A stretch of DNA of 64,000 nt from Neodiprion pinetum (Eukaryota; Arthropoda; Insecta; Hymenoptera; Diprionidae). This document shows, one piece after another, positions 11,565-21,783 of this stretch. The stretch is taken from NCBI RefSeq assembly GCF_021155775.2, contig NC_060234.1, positions 32,795,026 through 32,859,025 on the forward strand, given 5' to 3'. The position numbers and the translations under genes were made by a program. The notes beneath the pieces were generated by a model. It was not told where the DNA came from and made no database searches. It was given only the letters and a program-made list of their open reading frames with translations. Each line of letters opens with the position of its first letter. Position 1 is the stretch's first letter.

Positions 11565-12660
11565 ACGGAACTGAGTCTCAAAGCCCTGTTGACATAAAAG
11601 CAGCTATTCGATAGAAATTATAGTTTATAGTTTACACAGCCCATTGCATGATATTTCATTATAAATACGTATGTTTCAATGTATTTAGGAATAATTTATC
11701 AAATGTACAGAGGTCATGTGCAAATAATAAATGAATTCGACCGCAGTTTGACGTATTCATTAGAGCTTTAACAATAAATTTAAGCTTTGTTACTTCTTTT
11801 ATTTCATTATGGATAATCAAAAACATTTCCGACTATTCGTGCTGTGGAAGCATGGGGATTAAACCAAATGTAGCAAAAGATTAGAAACAGTGTATGTAGA
11901 GTACGGGTATTTTTCTAATAATGCAAATAGAATAGAATACCACGCCTTGCGAATTAGCTTTCCAGACAGAGATGAACGATGAATTTTAAGGACTGCATTA
12001 TCGTTGTTGAATACTCTATGCCTCATGGAAAAAGAAAATCTGTAACGATAAAATTGATGCACCGGATCATCGTCGACTTTAACTTTTGAAATGTCCTACC
12101 ATTTCGAACACCTCCTACCTCCCCCTGCCACCACCGACCGTCAATGGCCACTTTCGACCACCCCCTATCACCTTCTGCCAGCGCCGACCACCTCCTACCA
12201 TTTCCGAACACCTCCAACCATCCTATTTACCTATATTACTAGATTAGCTATGATATGAAAAGAGAAGAATGATTCATTTCGAAATGGGATTCTATTCGAC
12301 GCGCGGTCGATGTATTCCATAACATTAGTATTCATAATTATTCCAACAACTTTTCATTTGCTCTCTCGATCTTGAATTTTCATAGGCATAGAATCGAAAC
12401 GTTGTTTTAGCTGGTCGCAAGTGAAGTATCTGCGTTGGGTGGAGGAGCGGAATTGTTTTTCGAAAAGTATTCGGATGGAAAAAAATTCAGAGTAACTGCA
12501 ATACATAACGGATGCGCTAATTCTGAACGAGATGAAATGGATGCTTCGTATATGAGACAGTATTTAACGCTGCGTAGTGATTTGAAGACCTAGAAAGGTG
12601 ATAGGGAGAGAAAGAACGACGCTTCTCAACACTTCGAGTGTATTTTAACACACATTTGAA
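11565..12660. other. Middle of the left arm: unique segments, CCACC block and end module
   Basis: 11565-12080 shows no repeat structure. 12080-12230 is a CCACCTCC/CCACCACC block, i.e. cassette-type sequence in reverse orientation. 12240-12335 is the inverted end module related to 9553-9660. 12340-12660 is again unique-looking. Everything here is duplicated in mirror image at 19183-20278. Confidence 0.7.
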
Positions 12661-12663
12661 AGA

Positions 12664-13172
12664 TACGAGCGAAATTTTTCATCATCCAACTGTCGCAGAA
12701 CGGCAGCGTTATTAGCCGACCCGTTCACTGAAGAATACATCTTCAGTCAACGGCTGACCATCGAAGGGCCTGGCCGCTTGAGTCTGGAATCGGCAGGAGA
12801 GATAAAGTGTGTATTTCTTGTATAAAATGTGAAAGCTAAAATCATTATACATCATATCATATCATCATACATCATACATCATACATCATACATCGTACAT
12901 CATACATCATCATACATAGTATTAAAGGTCGAAACCAAAGTTTGGATGTCGGATGTTCAGAAAGTGACGTCACCAATTCAAAATCAGCCAGCCGAATTCC
13001 TCAGTCGGGAAACAACCGCGCAGTAGAGCGGACGGATCAGAGTCGCGCTCCGCAAATTTCGAGTACCGGGTTCTCAACCTCCCAGATCCCGCGCTTCGGG
13101 TCCGCTACGTATTTCGAGTACCGGGTTCTCAACCTCCCAGATCTCGCGCTTCGGGTCCGCTACGCGGTGAAA
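12664..13172 (+). repeat. Start module and 55-bp duplication in the left arm
   Basis: The order is the GTCGCAGAACGGCAGCG module, a CATACAT microsatellite (12846-12919), TGACGTCA at 12965, then GGGAAACAACCGCGCAGTAG. After that, a TTCGAGTACCGGGTTCTCAA unit of about 55 bp is repeated twice before the 115-bp array starts. It matches copy A at 7061-7500 and copy C inverted. Confidence 0.8.
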
Positions 13173-13173
13173 C

Positions 13174-14208
13174 CTCGACTTCCAGGATAAGCGCTCCGTG
13201 GTTCCTCGTTCATGTTTACAATAAATTATTTCAATTCGTTTTTCGCGCAAGCCCATATTCAGTAGCTGTCGGTCCGCTAATAAAATTTCTCGACTTCCAG
13301 GATAAGCGCTCCGTGGTTCCTCGTTCATGTTTACAATAAATTATTTCAATTCATTTTTCGCGCAAGCCCATATTCAGTAGCTGTCAGTCCGCTAATAAAA
13401 TTTCTCGACTTCCAGGATAAACGCTCCGTGGTTCCTGGTTCATGCTTACAATAAATTATTTCAATTCGTTTTTCGCGCAAGCTCATATTCAGTAGCTGTC
13501 GGTCCGCTAATAAAATTTCTCGACTTCCAGGATAAACGCTCCGTGGTTCCTGGTTCATGCTTACAATAAATTATTTCAATTCGTTTTTCGCGCAAGCTCA
13601 TATTCAGTAGCTGTCGGTACGCTAATAAAATTTCTCGACTTCCAGGATAAACGCTCCGTGGTTCCTGGTTCATGCTTACAATAAATTATTTCAATTCGTT
13701 TTTCGCGCAAGCTCATATTCAGTAGCTGTCGGTCCGCTAATAAAATTTCTCGACTTCCAGGATAAGCGCTCCGTGGTTCCTCGTTCATGTTTACAATAAA
13801 TTATTTCAATTCGTTTTTCGCGCAAGCCCATATTCAGTAGCTGTCGGTCCGCTAATAAAATTTCTCGACTTCCAGGATAAACGCTCCGTGGTTCCTGGTT
13901 CATGCTTACAATAAATTATTTCAATTCGTTTTTCGCGCAAGCTCATATTCAGTAGCTGTCGGTCCGCTAATAAAATTTCTCGACTTCCAGGATAAACGCT
14001 CCGTGGTTCCCGGTTCATGCTTACAATAAATTATTTCAATTCGTTTTTCGCGCAAGCTCATATTCAGTAGCTGTCGGTCCGCTAATAAAATTTCTCGACT
14101 TCCAGGATAAGCGCTCCGTGGTTCCTCGTTCATGTTTACAATAAATTATTTCAATTCGTTTTTCGCGCAAGCCCAAATTCAGTAGCTGTCAGTGTGCTAA
14201 TAAAATTT
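13174..14208 (+). repeat. 115-bp tandem array, 9 copies (left arm)
   Basis: Units start with CTCGACTTCCAGGATAA at 13174, 13289, 13404, 13519, 13634, 13749, 13864, 13979 and 14094, exactly 115 bp apart. Units fall into two types, mainly GCGCTCCGTGGTTCCTCGTT and ACGCTCCGTGGTTCCTGGTT. Each plus-strand unit contains CTTCCAG and AATAAA. The repeated 70-codon minus-strand frames are by-products: 115 is not a multiple of 3, so successive frames shift. Confidence 0.95.
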
Positions 14209-14329
14209 CTATAACTTTACAATCTTCTCATAATCTTTTCGGTAAAATATATTGATAAAAAAATTATATTAAACCTCACACAGTATTTTTGATTTGTTCT
14301 CATGCTGAGAATATTTATTAGCATTCGAG

Positions 14330-14740
14330 GTATAACTCGAGGTGGTTAGGGGTGGTTGCGGGTAATCGCGGTGATTCAGGAGGAGAGGGACGAGGATTTG
14401 TGCTTGGTAAGTAAAACACTTTTATAATATTTGCTGGCAATTGTGATTATATTTTATCCAAAATATTTCAAACTATTCATGTTTACATTAAATTATTTCA
14501 ATTCATTTTTCGAGCAAGCACATATTCAGTAGCTATGAATAAGCTTACACAATTTATTATATTATTAATTAATAAATTAATCAATTACTTAATTACTCAA
14601 TTATATTAATCCTTACACAATATTTTCGATGTGTTCTCATACTGAAAATATTTATTACTATTCAAGGTATAACCTGAGGTGGTTAAAGGTGGTCGGAGGT
14701 GGACGAGGAGGAGGACGAGGAGGACGAGGATTTGTGCTGG
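14330..14740 (+). repeat. Two exon-like cassettes between the tandem arrays (left arm)
   Basis: Cassettes at 14330-14406 (ending at GTAAGT) and 14667-14740 (ending at GTGAGT), both preceded by AG. The mirror copy of the second differs by small substitutions (TTAAAGG versus TTGAAGG, and GAGGAGG versus GATGAGG), so the arms are not absolutely identical near the centre. A tenth cassette starts at 15473 and runs into the G-rich centre without a donor. Confidence 0.7.
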
Positions 14741-14751
14741 GTGAGTAAAAC

Positions 14752-15400
14752 ACTTTTATAATATTTGCTGGCAATTGTAATTATATTTCATCTGAAATAT
14801 TACAAACTTGTCACGTTTACAATAAATTATTTCAATTCATTTTTCGTGCAAGCACATATTCAGTAGCTATGAATAATCGTATACAATTTATTATATTATT
14901 AATTAATCAAATAATATTCTTATAATATTTAATGGCAATTGTAATTATATTTCATCTGAAATATTACAAACTTGTCGCGTTTACAATAAATTATTTCAAT
15001 TCATTTTCCGTGCAAGCACATATTCAGTAGCTATGAATAATCTTATACAATTTATTATATTATTAATTAATCAAATAATATTCTTATAATATTTAATGGC
15101 AATTGTAATTATATTTCATCTGAAATATTACAAACTTGTCACGTTTACAATAAATTATTTCAATTCATTTTCCGTGCAAGCACATATTCAGTAGCTATGA
15201 ATAATCTTATACAATTTATTATATTATTAATTAATCAAATAATATTCTTATAATATTTTATGGCAATTGTAATTATATTTTATCTGAAATATTACAAACT
15301 TGTCACATTTACAATAAATTATTTCAATTCATTTTTCGTGCAAGCACATATTCAGTAGCTATGAATAATCTTGTACAATTCATTATATGATTAATTATTT
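14752..15400 (+). repeat. 164-bp tandem array, 4 units (left arm)
   Basis: TCAAATAATATTCTTATAAT recurs at 14907, 15071 and 15235, exactly 164 bp apart. Units differ at diagnostic sites: TCGTATAC or TCTTATAC, TTTTTCGTG or TTTTCCGTG, GTCACG or GTCGCG. The unit includes the same AAATTATTTCAATTCAT core found throughout the locus. Confidence 0.9.
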
Positions 15401-15574
15401 GATTAATTACATTAATCCTTACACAATATTTTTGATGTGTTCCTATACTAAAAATATTCATTTCTATTCCAGGTAATACCCGAGGTGGTCGGAGGTGGAC
15501 GAGGAGGAGGACCAGGTGGACGAGGAGGAGGACGAGGTGGACGAGGAGGAGGCGGGATGGGTCGTGGGAGAGGA

Positions 15575-16104
15575 CCTCTCCTCTCCTCAGAGGAGGGGAG
15601 GGGGAGGGCAGGGAAGGGGGAGAGGTGGGCGGGGAGGGGGAAGGGAAGGGTAGGGAAGGGAAGGGGATGGGAGGGGAGCGGCGGGGTAGGGAGGGCGGCG
15701 GGGAGGGGGGTGGGGGAGGGAGGGGGGGAGGGAGGGGAGGGCGGCGGGGAGGGGGGTTGGGGTGGGAGGGAGGGAGGGAGGGCGGGCGGGGGGGAGGGCG
15801 GGAGGGCGGGCGGGGGGGGGGGGTGTACTGCTCTATTAACTGTAACGGGCTCGCATTGATATCCGTCCTCCACTTTCTCTCTCCCTCCCTCCCGCCCTCC
15901 CCCCCCGCCCGCCCGCCCGCCCTCCCTCCCTCCCTCCCTCCCACCCTCCCTCCCTCCCGCCCCCACCCCCCTCCCCGCCGCCCTCCCCTCCCTCCCCCAC
16001 CCCCCTCCCCGCCACCCTCCCTGCCCCGCCGCTCCCCTCCCATCCCCTTCCCTTCCCCCTCCCCGCCCACCTCTCCCCCTTCCCTCCTCTGAGGAGAGGA
16101 GAGG
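15575..16104. repeat. Centre of the palindrome: G-rich tract, 56-bp spacer, C-rich tract
   Basis: 15594-15823 is almost only G, A and C with long G runs (12 G at 15812-15823). 15880-16085 is the complementary C-rich tract. 15824-15879 is the only unpaired sequence. The tracts have different lengths (about 230 and 206 bp), as expected for slippage. CCTCTCCTCTCCTCAGAGG at 15575 pairs with its mirror ending at 16104. Long Gly/Pro/Arg frames across it (15324-16194) come from base composition. Confidence 0.9.
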
Positions 16105-16278
16105 TCCTCTCCCACGACCCATCCCGCCTCCTCCTCGTCCACCTCGTCCTCCTCCTCGTCCACCTGGTCGTCCTCCTCGTCCACCTCCGACCACCTCGAG
16201 TATTACCTGGAATAGAAATGAATATTTTTAGTATAGGAACACATCAAAAATATTGTGTAAGGATTAATGTAATTAATC

Positions 16279-17091
16279 AATTAATTAATAATATAATGAA
16301 TTGTACAAGATTATTCATAGCTACTGAATATGTGCTTGCACGAAAAATGAATTGAAATAATTTATTGTAAACGTGACAAGTTTGTAATATTTCAGATGAA
16401 ATATAATTACAATTGCCATTAAATATTATAAGAATATTATTTGATTAATTGATAATATAATAAATTGTATAAGATTATTCATAGCTACTGAATATGTGCT
16501 TGCACGGAAAATGAATTGAAATAATTTATTGTAAACGCGACAAGTTTGTAATATTTCAGATGAAATATAATTACAATTGCCATTAAATATTATAAGAATA
16601 TTATTTGATTAATTAATAATATAATAAATTGTATACGATTATTCATAGCTACTGAATATGTGCTTGCACGAAAAATGAATTGAAATAATTTATTGTAAAC
16701 GTGACAAGTTTGTAATATTTCAGATGAAATATAATTACAATTGCCATTAAATATTATAAGAATATTATTTGATTAATTGATAATATAATAAATTGTATAA
16801 GATTATTCATAGCTACTGAATATGTGCTTGCACGGAAAATGAATTGAAATAATTTATTGTAAACGCGACAAGTTTGTAATATTTCAGATGAAATATAATT
16901 ACAATTGCCATTAAATATTATAAGAATATTATTTGATTAATTAATAATATAATAAATTGTATACGATTATTCATAGCTACTGAATATGTGCTTGCACGAA
17001 AAATGAATTGAAATAATTTATTGTAAACGTGACAAGTTTGTAATATTTCAGATGAAATATAATTACAATTGCCAGCAAATATTATAAAAGT
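16279..17091 (-). repeat. 164-bp tandem array, 5 units (right arm)
   Basis: Units repeat every 164 bp. Two variants alternate: one with GATTAATTGATAAT and CGCGACAAG, the other with GATTAATTAATAAT and CGTGACAAG. They give two 328-bp dimers, plus a variant unit next to the centre. The left arm has four units without this regular alternation. Confidence 0.9.
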
Positions 17092-17634
17092 GTTTTACTC
17101 ACCCAGCACAAATCCTCGTCCTCCTCGTCCTCCTCATCGTCCACCTCCGACCACCTTCAACCACCTCAGGTTATACCTTGAATAGTAATAAATATTTTCA
17201 GTATGAGAACACATCGAAAATATTGTGTAAGGATTAATATAATTGAGTAATTGAGTAATTGATTAATTCAATCATTAATAATATAATAAATTGTGTAAGC
17301 TTATTCATAGCTACTGAATATGTGCTTGCTCGAAAAATGAATTGAAATAATTTAATGTAAACATGAATAGTTTGAAATATTTTGGATAAAATATAATCAC
17401 AATTGCCAGCAAATATTATAAAAGTGTTTTACTTACCAAGCACAAATCCTCGTCCCTCTCCTCCTGAATCACCGCGATTACCCGCAACCACCCCTAACCA
17501 CCTCGAGTTATACCTCGAATGCTAATAAATATTCTCAGCATGAGAACAAATCAAAAATACTGTGTGAGGTTTAATATAATTTTTTTATCAATATATTTTA
17601 CCGAAAAGATTATGAGAAGATTGTAAAGTTATAG

Positions 17635-18669
17635 AAATTTTATTAGCACACTGACAGCTACTGAATTTGGGCTTGCGCGAAAAACGAATTGAAATAATTT
17701 ATTGTAAACATGAACGAGGAACCACGGAGCGCTTATCCTGGAAGTCGAGAAATTTTATTAGCGGACCGACAGCTACTGAATATGAGCTTGCGCGAAAAAC
17801 GAATTGAAATAATTTATTGTAAGCATGAACCGGGAACCACGGAGCGTTTATCCTGGAAGTCGAGAAATTTTATTAGCGGACCGACAGCTACTGAATATGA
17901 GCTTGCGCGAAAAACGAATTGAAATAATTTATTGTAAGCATGAACCAGGAACCACGGAGCGTTTATCCTGGAAGTCGAGAAATTTTATTAGCGGACCGAC
18001 AGCTACTGAATATGGGCTTGCGCGAAAAACGAATTGAAATAATTTATTGTAAACATGAACGAGGAACCACGGAGCGCTTATCCTGGAAGTCGAGAAATTT
18101 TATTAGCGGACCGACAGCTACTGAATATGAGCTTGCGCGAAAAACGAATTGAAATAATTTATTGTAAGCATGAACCAGGAACCACGGAGCGTTTATCCTG
18201 GAAGTCGAGAAATTTTATTAGCGTACCGACAGCTACTGAATATGAGCTTGCGCGAAAAACGAATTGAAATAATTTATTGTAAGCATGAACCAGGAACCAC
18301 GGAGCGTTTATCCTGGAAGTCGAGAAATTTTATTAGCGGACCGACAGCTACTGAATATGAGCTTGCGCGAAAAACGAATTGAAATAATTTATTGTAAGCA
18401 TGAACCAGGAACCACGGAGCGTTTATCCTGGAAGTCGAGAAATTTTATTAGCGGACTGACAGCTACTGAATATGGGCTTGCGCGAAAAATGAATTGAAAT
18501 AATTTATTGTAAACATGAACGAGGAACCACGGAGCGCTTATCCTGGAAGTCGAGAAATTTTATTAGCGGACCGACAGCTACTGAATATGGGCTTGCGCGA
18601 AAAACGAATTGAAATAATTTATTGTAAACATGAACGAGGAACCACGGAGCGCTTATCCTGGAAGTCGAG
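17635..18669 (-). repeat. 115-bp tandem array, 9 copies (right arm)
   Basis: Mirror of 13174-14208 with the same copy number and the same order of unit variants. For example, the unit with GCGTACCGACAG at 18221 mirrors the CGGTACGC unit at 13615. Preserved order means the arms were duplicated as a block or are kept alike by conversion. Confidence 0.95.
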
Positions 18670-18670
18670 G

Positions 18671-19180
18671 TTTCACCGCGTAGCGGACCCGAAGCGCGAG
18701 ATCTGGGAGGTTGAGAACCCGGTACTCGAAATACGTAGCGGACCCGAAGCGCGGGATCTGGGAGGTTGAGAACCCGGTACTCGAAATTTGCGGAGCGCGA
18801 CTCTGATCCGTCCGCTCTACTGCGCGGTTGTTTCCCGACTGAGGAATTCGGCTGGCTGATTTTGAATTGGTGACGTCACTTTCTGAACATCCGACATCCA
18901 AACTTTGGTTTCGACCTTTAATACTATGTATGATGATGTATGATGTACGATGTATGATGTATGATGTATGATGTATGATGATATGATATGATGTATAATG
19001 ATTTTAGCTTTCACATTTTATACAAGAAATACACACTTTATCTCTCCTGCCGATTCCAGACTCAAGCGGCCAGGCCCTTCGATGGTCAGCCGTTGACTGA
19101 AGATGTATTCTTCAGTGAACGGGTCGGCTAATAACGCTGCCGTTCTGCGACAGTTGGATGATGAAAAATTTCGCTCGTAT
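18671..19180 (-). repeat. Start module in the right arm (mirror)
   Basis: Mirror of 12664-13172, including the 55-bp duplication (18671-18800), the TGACGTCA site (18871-18878), the CAT microsatellite (18924-18997) and CGCTGCCGTTCTGCGACAG near 19136. Confidence 0.9.
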
Positions 19181-21170
19181 CTTTCAAATGTGTGTTAAAA
19201 TACACTCGAAGTGTTGAGAAGCGTCGTTCTTTCTCTCCCTATCACCTTTCTAGGTCTTCAAATCACTACGCAGCGTTAAATACTGTCTCATATACGAAGC
19301 ATCCATTTCATCTCGTTCAGAATTAGCGCATCCGTTATGTATTGCAGTTACTCTGAATTTTTTTCCATCCGAATACTTTTCGAAAAACAATTCCGCTCCT
19401 CCACCCAACGCAGATACTTCACTTGCGACCAGCTAAAACAACGTTTCGATTCTATGCCTATGAAAATTCAAGATCGAGAGAGCAAATGAAAAGTTGTTGG
19501 AATAATTATGAATACTAATGTTATGGAATACATCGACCGCGCGTCGAATAGAATCCCATTTCGAAATGAATCATTCTTCTCTTTTCATATCATAGCTAAT
19601 CTAGTAATATAGGTAAATAGGATGGTTGGAGGTGTTCGGAAATGGTAGGAGGTGGTCGGCGCTGGCAGAAGGTGATAGGGGGTGGTCGAAAGTGGCCATT
19701 GACGGTCGGTGGTGGCAGGGGGAGGTAGGAGGTGTTCGAAATGGTAGGACATTTCAAAAGTTAAAGTCGACGATGATCCGGTGCATCAATTTTATCGTTA
19801 CAGATTTTCTTTTTCCATGAGGCATAGAGTATTCAACAACGATAATGCAGTCCTTAAAATTCATCGTTCATCTCTGTCTGGAAAGCTAATTCGCAAGGCG
19901 TGGTATTCTATTCTATTTGCATTATTAGAAAAATACCCGTACTCTACATACACTGTTTCTAATCTTTTGCTACATTTGGTTTAATCCCCATGCTTCCACA
20001 GCACGAATAGTCGGAAATGTTTTTGATTATCCATAATGAAATAAAAGAAGTAACAAAGCTTAAATTTATTGTTAAAGCTCTAATGAATACGTCAAACTGC
20101 GGTCGAATTCATTTATTATTTGCACATGACCTCTGTACATTTGATAAATTATTCCTAAATACATTGAAACATACGTATTTATAATGAAATATCATGCAAT
20201 GGGCTGTGTAAACTATAAACTATAATTTCTATCGAATAGCTGCTTTTATGTCAACAGGGCTTTGAGACTCAGTTCCGTTCGTCCTCCTCCTCGTCCACCT
20301 CCGACCACCTCCAACAATCGCCAACCACCTCCAACAACCACCGCTACCCACCTCGGGTTATACCTGGAATAGTAATAAATATTTTTAGTATAAGAACACA
20401 TCAAAAACATTGTGTAAGGAATAATATCATGTTTTTATCGACAGACTTTACCAAGAAGATTATGAGAAAATTATAAAATAGAACTTTTATTAGCGCATTA
20501 AGAGATAGTGAATTTGGGCCTGCACGAAAAATGAATTGAAATAATTTATTGTAAGCATGATAAGTTTAATAAATTTAAATGAAATATAATTACAATTGCC
20601 ATTAAATATTATGAAAATGTGTTACTCACCATGCACAAATCCTCGTCCTCCTCCAGGTCCACCTCCGACCACCTCCAACCACCGCCGACCACCTCCAACG
20701 ACCACCGCCAACCACCTCAGGAGATACCTTGAATACTAATGAATATTCTCAGTATTAGAACACATCAAAAATATGGTGTAAGGATTAATATAATTTTTTT
20801 ACTGATACATGTTACTAAAAAGATTATGAGAAAATTATAAAAAATTATTAAAATTTCATTAGCGGACCGATACTTACTGAATTTGGGCTAGCGCGAAAAA
20901 TGAATTGAAATAATTTATTGTATACATGAAAAGTTTAATAAATTTTAGATAAAATATAATTACAATTGTCATCAAATATTATAAAAATGTTTTACTCACC
21001 GTGCAGAAAACCTCGTTCTCCACGTCTTCCTTGTCCTCTTCCTCGTCCACCTCCGACCACATTCAACCACCTCCAACAATCACTGTCAACCACCTCGGGT
21101 TGTACCTGGAATAGCAGTAAACATTTTCAGTATAAGAACACATCAAAAACATTACGTAAGGATTCATATA

Positions 21171-21783
21171 AATTTTTTATTGACACATTTCACTAAGAAG
21201 AGTAAGAGATAATTATAACAACTTATAGAAATTTCGTTAGCGCACTGATAGCCTCTGAATTTGGGCTTGCGCAAAAATGAATTGAAATAATTTATTGTGA
21301 ACATGACAAGTTTATCCAGAACTACGGAAAATCAGTCCTGAAGGACAAAAGTCACCAGGTCAAGGACCTGGACAGCCACAACTACGGAGCGCCTGTCCTG
21401 GAAGTCAAGTTTCACCAGGTAGCCGACCTGAAGCATAGAAACTACGGAGCGCTTGTCCTGGAACTCGAGTTGCACCAGAAAGCGGACGCGAAACGCAAGA
21501 TCCAAGAGGTAAAGAAGCCGGTACTCGAAATCTGCCGAGCGTGATTCTCATACGTCCGCTCCACTGCGCGGTTGTTTTCGGACTGAGGAATTCGGCTAGC
21601 TGATTTTCGTCTATATAGATCGATGACGTCAAGAGAAAAAAAATTTTGGGTGACGTCACATTCTGAACATCCGAACATCCGACATCCAAACTTTGGTTAC
21701 GAACTTCAATACTATGTATGATGTATGATGTATGATGTATGAAGTATGATGTATGATGATGTATGATGTATGATGTACATCAC
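21171..21783 (-). repeat. Flanking copy C of the composite repeat element
   Basis: Read on the minus strand, this is a CAT microsatellite (21712-21783), two TGACGTCA sites, the CGAAAACAACCGCGCAGTGG segment, 60-bp-type units with CTTCCAGGACA-GCGCTCCGTAG (about 21350-21510), and the AT-rich core. It then joins the outer cassette of the right arm. It is diverged from copies A and B and lacks the GTCGCAGAACGG start module, so it is truncated at its outer end. Confidence 0.8.

Larger units (their letters stand above)
10673..15823 (+). repeat. Left arm of a giant near-perfect inverted repeat
   Basis: This arm is the reverse complement of 15,880-21,170. From the outer edge to about 14.75 kb, every paired position sums to 31,843, so there is no net length change. 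Direct comparison of 11,881-11,940 and 12,241-12,300 with their mirrors showed no mismatch. Inside, the sum drops to 31,679 because the other arm has one extra 164-bp unit. Contents from the outside in: cassettes, a unique part (11.57-12.08 kb), an inverted GGTGGT block and end module, a second unique part (12.34-12.66 kb), start module, 115-bp array, cassettes, 164-bp array, and G-rich centre. No protein-coding gene is supported in the arm. Confidence 0.95.
15880..21170 (-). repeat. Right arm of the giant inverted repeat
   Basis: This is the reverse complement of 10,673-15,823 with one extra 164-bp unit. At the outer end, pairing stops between 21,170 and 21,171. There the right side continues smoothly into the repeat core and copy C, while the left side switches to the satellite unit. 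The right side thus keeps the older, uninterrupted arrangement and the new junction is on the left. No gene is supported in the arm. Confidence 0.95.

Noticed and set aside
12829..13026. Resemblance of the 115-bp array and CAT repeats to a CRISPR array
   Set aside because: There are no unique spacers, no cas genes, and the host is eukaryotic. Units are contiguous tandem repeats.
13346..14133. Series of 70-codon minus-strand ORFs starting MNxEPRS
   Set aside because: They are one ORF repeated by the 115-bp array. Each spans almost two units, and adjacent copies overlap in shifted frames. The same ORFs appear mirrored at 17710-18497.
15324..16194. Long Gly/Arg- and Pro-rich ORFs (124-286 codons) on both strands over the palindrome centre
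   Set aside because: They exist on both strands and in more than one frame because the DNA is G- or C-only over hundreds of bases. They end in AT-rich array sequence and have no real start context.
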